Assembly: GCF_014138605.1 (NCBI RefSeq)
Contig: NZ_JACJHX010000004.1
Location: forward strand, 310,001 to 374,000
DNA: 64,000 nt
Source: Peribacillus huizhouensis
GTDB lineage: Bacteria; Bacillota; Bacilli; Bacillales; DSM-1321
Reading direction: 5' to 3'
Below the pieces are notes generated by a model. The model worked only from the letters and a program-made list of their open reading frames with translations. It did no database searches and was not told the origin of the DNA. How positions within the stretch are numbered: position 1 is the first letter of the stretch; each line of letters begins with the position of its first letter. The translations under genes were made by a program, and so were the position numbers. This document shows positions 61,550-64,000 of this stretch, one piece after another.

Positions 61550-62428
61550 CTAATTAAACTTCATTCCATACTCTGCAGAGAACGTTTCTCCAGCTTCAAG
61601 CCTATTCACTCCAAATTTCTCTTTCAAGTCTCCTGATGCATCATGAGTATCAGCAATACCATACCATGGTTCAACGCAAACAAACGGTGCCATTGTGCGA
61701 TCTGTTTCGTTATATTTCGACCAAATTCCAACGAATGGAAAATCATTAAATGTTAGTTCTACGCCATGACTTGATGTTTTAGATGTCAATGTCACGTGAT
61801 CGATATGGCTATATACGAGAGCGTCCTTTGCAAATAATGACGGAGTGATCGGAATTTCTTGAAAATCATGAGCCGGTCCTTTCTCATAAATTAAAGAATC
61901 TTTTAGCTCATATTCAATGACTTCCTTCGAACCAGGGGTAAGCTTCAATATATAATCCTCAATCTTCTCATTTTCTAAAAGCGGAAGCTTAAACGCTGGG
62001 TGTGCCCCAATGGAAAAATACATTGCTTCTTTATTTTCATTCAAGATTTCCCAGCGAACAATTAACGAATCTTCTTTAAGAGTATAATGAATATATGCCT
62101 TAAATTCATATGGATATACATGTGTGAACTGTCCAGCAGACTCAATTACAAAAGAAACATAGTCTGCTTCCAGTTTGTCCACTTCGAAAACATTATCGCG
62201 TAAGAAACCATGCTGTGACAGTTTGTATATGTTGCCATCAAGTTGATACTGGTTTTCTTTTAAACTTCCGACAATCGGAAACAAGACTGGAGAAACACGT
62301 CCCCAGTAGGCACTATCCCCTGTCCACATATAGTTCAGCCCATTTTTCTTATGCTGTACTTCCCGTACTTCTGCCCCATTTTGTGAAATACTCACCTTTA
62401 ACCAATTATTTTCAATTTCAACCATCAT
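61550..62428 (-). CDS. Aldose 1-epimerase-like protein (YeaD/LacX type)
   Basis: 292 residues with a galactose-mutarotase-like beta-sandwich. Visible patterns: VSISQNGAEVREVQHKKNG, SPVLFPIVGSLKENQYQLDG, LSQHGFLRDNVFEV (His in the usual place), FSIGAHPAFKLPL and CVEPWYGIADTHD. Proteins of this branch often act on hexose-6-phosphates or unknown sugars. Start ATG 62428 or the adjacent ATG 62425, with GGGGA upstream. Monocistronic. Confidence 0.9.
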   Translation of the reverse strand: MMVEIENNWLKVSISQNGAEVREVQHKKNGLNYMWTGDSAYWGRVSPVLFPIVGSLKENQYQLDGNIYKLSQHGFLRDNVFEVDKLEADYVSFVIESAGQFTHVYPYEFKAYIHYTLKEDSLIVRWEILNENKEAMYFSIGAHPAFKLPLLENEKIEDYILKLTPGSKEVIEYELKDSLIYEKGPAHDFQEIPITPSLFAKDALVYSHIDHVTLTSKTSSHGVELTFNDFPFVGIWSKYNETDRTMAPFVCVEPWYGIADTHDASGDLKEKFGVNRLEAGETFSAEYGMKFN

Positions 62429-62462
62429 CTAAAATCCCCATCTCTTCAGAAGTTTCTAAACC

Positions 62463-62557
62463 AAAGGGTCAACCCCTCATAACTAAACATAGTATAAGAT
62501 TAGTGTATGAAACACTACGTGTTGAATTAGAGTACGAGGTCAGTCCCTTGTCATAAA
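62463..62557. repeat. GGTC/GACC-type hairpin upstream of the epimerase-like gene
   Basis: AAGGGTCAACCCCTC pairs imperfectly with GAGGTCAGTCCCTT across a partly palindromic interior (ACACTACGTGTT). Related to the cruciform family at 5237 and 29261. It lies between the Cof gene's stop and the next gene on the same strand. Confidence 0.5.
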
Positions 62558-62605
62558 ATGTCAAGCCTCATAATCAAACGTAAAATATCTCCTAGTTAGT
62601 GCTTA

Positions 62606-63415
62606 TCATGTCAGTACAAGCTCTTGAATAGCGTGTGCAACCCCGTTCTCATTGTTAGAGAGAGTTTGAAAATTAGCAGATTTCTTAACCTCCGGAATTG
62701 CATTCCCCATAGCCACACCACAGCCTGCGTACTCGATCATTGACAAGTCATTACCATTATCACCTATACACATTACCTCTTGTTGTCTAATTCCCAACTT
62801 TTCAGCTAATTGTTTCACAGCATTTCCTTTACTTACTTCTGGATGTAAAATTTCCAAGAAAAAAGGTGTACTCTGAACCATCATGTATTGTTCTTTTAGT
62901 GATGCAGGAATTTGTGCAATCACTTTACTTAAACGATCTGGTTCATCAATAAACATTATTTTCGGTAGCAATATATTTGCTGGGATTTCTTTAACTTGAC
63001 GATAATGTAGTGGGATTTGATTAATATATGATTCATACACTGTGTATTTACTTATATTAGGATTAGGTGTATAGAGATTATCTGCATCAAAAAAATGCAT
63101 AGATGTACTTAGCTCAACACTAAGTTCATGAACCAATTTTAAATCCTCATAACCAAGGGATAGTTCAGATACGATCTCATTCGTATGAGTATTTTGAACG
63201 AGTGCACCGTTATAGGCAATGACGTAATCTTCTTCCTCATCTAACTTAAGATCTTTTAAATATCTACGCATACCACCTATGGGACGGCCGGAACAGAGTA
63301 CGATTTTCACACCTTGCTCTTTTGCTTTATGTAGCGCGTTTCGTACTTCTTCTGTTACTTCATGATGGTCATTTAATAAGGTCCCATCCATGTCGATGGC
63401 AATTATTTTATACAC
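62606..63415 (-). CDS. Cof-type HAD-IIB sugar phosphatase
   Basis: 269 residues from GTG 63415 (AGGAG 9 bp upstream). The first HAD motif IAIDMDGTLLNDHHEVTEE lies right at the N-terminus with this start, whereas the longer frame from 63505 would add 30 unrelated residues. Other motifs: VLCSGRPIGGMRRYL and the C-terminal GDNGNDLSMIEYAGCGVAMGNA. Cof/YidA-type enzymes dephosphorylate sugar phosphates, FMN or similar small molecules; the substrate is unknown. Confidence 0.92.
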   Translation of the reverse strand: MYKIIAIDMDGTLLNDHHEVTEEVRNALHKAKEQGVKIVLCSGRPIGGMRRYLKDLKLDEEEDYVIAYNGALVQNTHTNEIVSELSLGYEDLKLVHELSVELSTSMHFFDADNLYTPNPNISKYTVYESYINQIPLHYRQVKEIPANILLPKIMFIDEPDRLSKVIAQIPASLKEQYMMVQSTPFFLEILHPEVSKGNAVKQLAEKLGIRQQEVMCIGDNGNDLSMIEYAGCGVAMGNAIPEVKKSANFQTLSNNENGVAHAIQELVLT

Positions 63416-63604
63416 TATTTTCCACTCCTCTTTCTCATTTGACACTAGCTCTTTGGAGAAGGTCTCCACAGACTCAATTCTAACACCATTCATATTATAG
63501 GTCACAGCGCATCGTACTTCCTACTATAAAGGCACTTTAGCTGCTTTCTTTTAGATCCTTCTTCACAAAAAGTATCGATAACTAGTAATAATTCTTCTAT
63601 GCAT

Positions 63605-64000
63605 CTATTTTTTTTCTGGCAATTGAATCGTAAAGATCGTTCCCTTGCCTTCCTCACTTTCCACTTCGATTTCACCATCATGAAGCTGAACAAGCTTTTT
63701 AACGATAGATAAACCGAGACCGAATTCTCCATATGGATTACTAGTTCGAGACAAATCAGCTTTATAAAAGCGATGCCAGATTGCCTCAATATCTGCTGGA
63801 TTAATTCCAGAACCTGTGTCTTCAATTTCAATGATTGTCCTATCTTTTCCCGCTTTACCACGGAGCCATATCGTTCCATTCTCGGTAAATTGAATACTGT
63901 TCTTTGTGATATTAATTAAAATTTGCATCAGTCTGTCGTAATCTGCAAAAACGAGCAAATCTCTAGTAACATCAAGCAGAATCCTGTTATCCTTACCTTC
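63605..64000 (-). CDS. Sensor histidine kinase, C-terminal ATPase part (5' end beyond window)
   Basis: The frame is open to the right edge, giving 131 C-terminal residues. N box DRLMQILINITKNSIQFTEN, G1 box IIEIEDTGSGINPADIEAIWHRFYKADLSR and G2 box GEFGLGLSIVKKLVQLHDGEI are all intact. This is a HATPase_c domain of an orthodox (OmpR-partner type) kinase. The sensor and dimerisation parts lie outside the window, so the signal cannot be guessed. Confidence 0.9.
   Translation of the reverse strand, partial: EGKDNRILLDVTRDLLVFADYDRLMQILINITKNSIQFTENGTIWLRGKAGKDRTIIEIEDTGSGINPADIEAIWHRFYKADLSRTSNPYGEFGLGLSIVKKLVQLHDGEIEVESEEGKGTIFTIQLPEKK

Noticed and set aside
1-64000. CRISPR arrays, rRNA or tRNA genes
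   Set aside because: No regularly spaced direct repeats with unique spacers, and no rRNA or tRNA consensus segments were seen.

Overview
The window comes from a low-GC Firmicute of the Bacillaceae (Bacillus sensu lato). The gene set points there: nrgA-glnK with TnrA/GlnR-type boxes, an yceG/telA/terD stress cluster, natKR-natAB, deoR-cdd-nupC-pdp-deoC, cydAB with a tiny CydS-like subunit plus cydDC, and qoxABCD. AGGAGG-type ribosome sites, frequent TTG/GTG starts, cre-like sites and Bacillaceae-style dispersed repeats agree. The species cannot be named from the sequence.

Layout. 0-3.7 kb: an NmrA-like oxidoreductase (cut by the left edge), its TetR regulator with two matching operators, and the ammonium transporter/PII pair. 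3.8-17.7 kb: a Ter stress-response cluster. It holds a TerD-zinc ribbon-TerB fusion, a four-gene biosynthetic operon (C-C bond lyase, PRTase-TRSP, StiP/PRTase-PELOTA, HAD phosphatase), three TerD proteins, TelA, YceG and a TerD-vWA (TerF-like) protein. No TerC is present. 18.1-23.2 kb: a glycerate/sugar-acid island (LarA-like racemase, KdgT permease, glycerate kinase, CdaR regulator). 23.7 kb: an ATP-grasp ligase that probably belongs to the Ter module but is separated from it by the island. 25-27.6 kb: small membrane and regulator genes, DUF817 and an IS3 remnant. 27.6-33 kb: an RclA-like flavoprotein and a heterodimeric ABC exporter. 33-38 kb: a candidate Fur-controlled small RNA, a nitroreductase and the NatKR/NatAB system. 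38-41 kb: aspartate kinase, an EamA transporter and an FbpB-type micro-protein. 41-47 kb: deoxynucleoside salvage. 48-54 kb: cytochrome bd (cydA, cydB, cydS, cydD, cydC). 54.8-58.7 kb: aa3 quinol oxidase. 59-64 kb: an HtrA protease, an aldose-epimerase-like protein, a Cof phosphatase and the end of a histidine kinase.

Four dispersed repeat families run through the intergenic space. The clearest is a 232-234 bp element (four complete copies with target duplications, one complete copy without, one internally deleted, one shorter inverted relative). It has GGCT...GAGCC ends and 8-bp direct repeats at most copies, so it behaves like a MITE; one internal hairpin shows compensatory base changes between copies. 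The others are a ~175 bp GCACCGCCACC repeat, short TTTATCC..TTAACGGGCAG motifs, and GTCAGACC/GGTCTGAC cruciform hairpins that often sit at gene ends.

Points most worth a second look: the Ter biosynthetic operon with a 27-bp perfect palindrome over its predicted start site; its probable ATP-grasp partner stranded beyond a sugar-acid island; a Fur-box-controlled candidate sRNA with C-rich loops, 7.4 kb from an fbpB-like gene; a LarA-family racemase paired with glycerate kinase; a His-rich tail on QoxA; and the MITE family.
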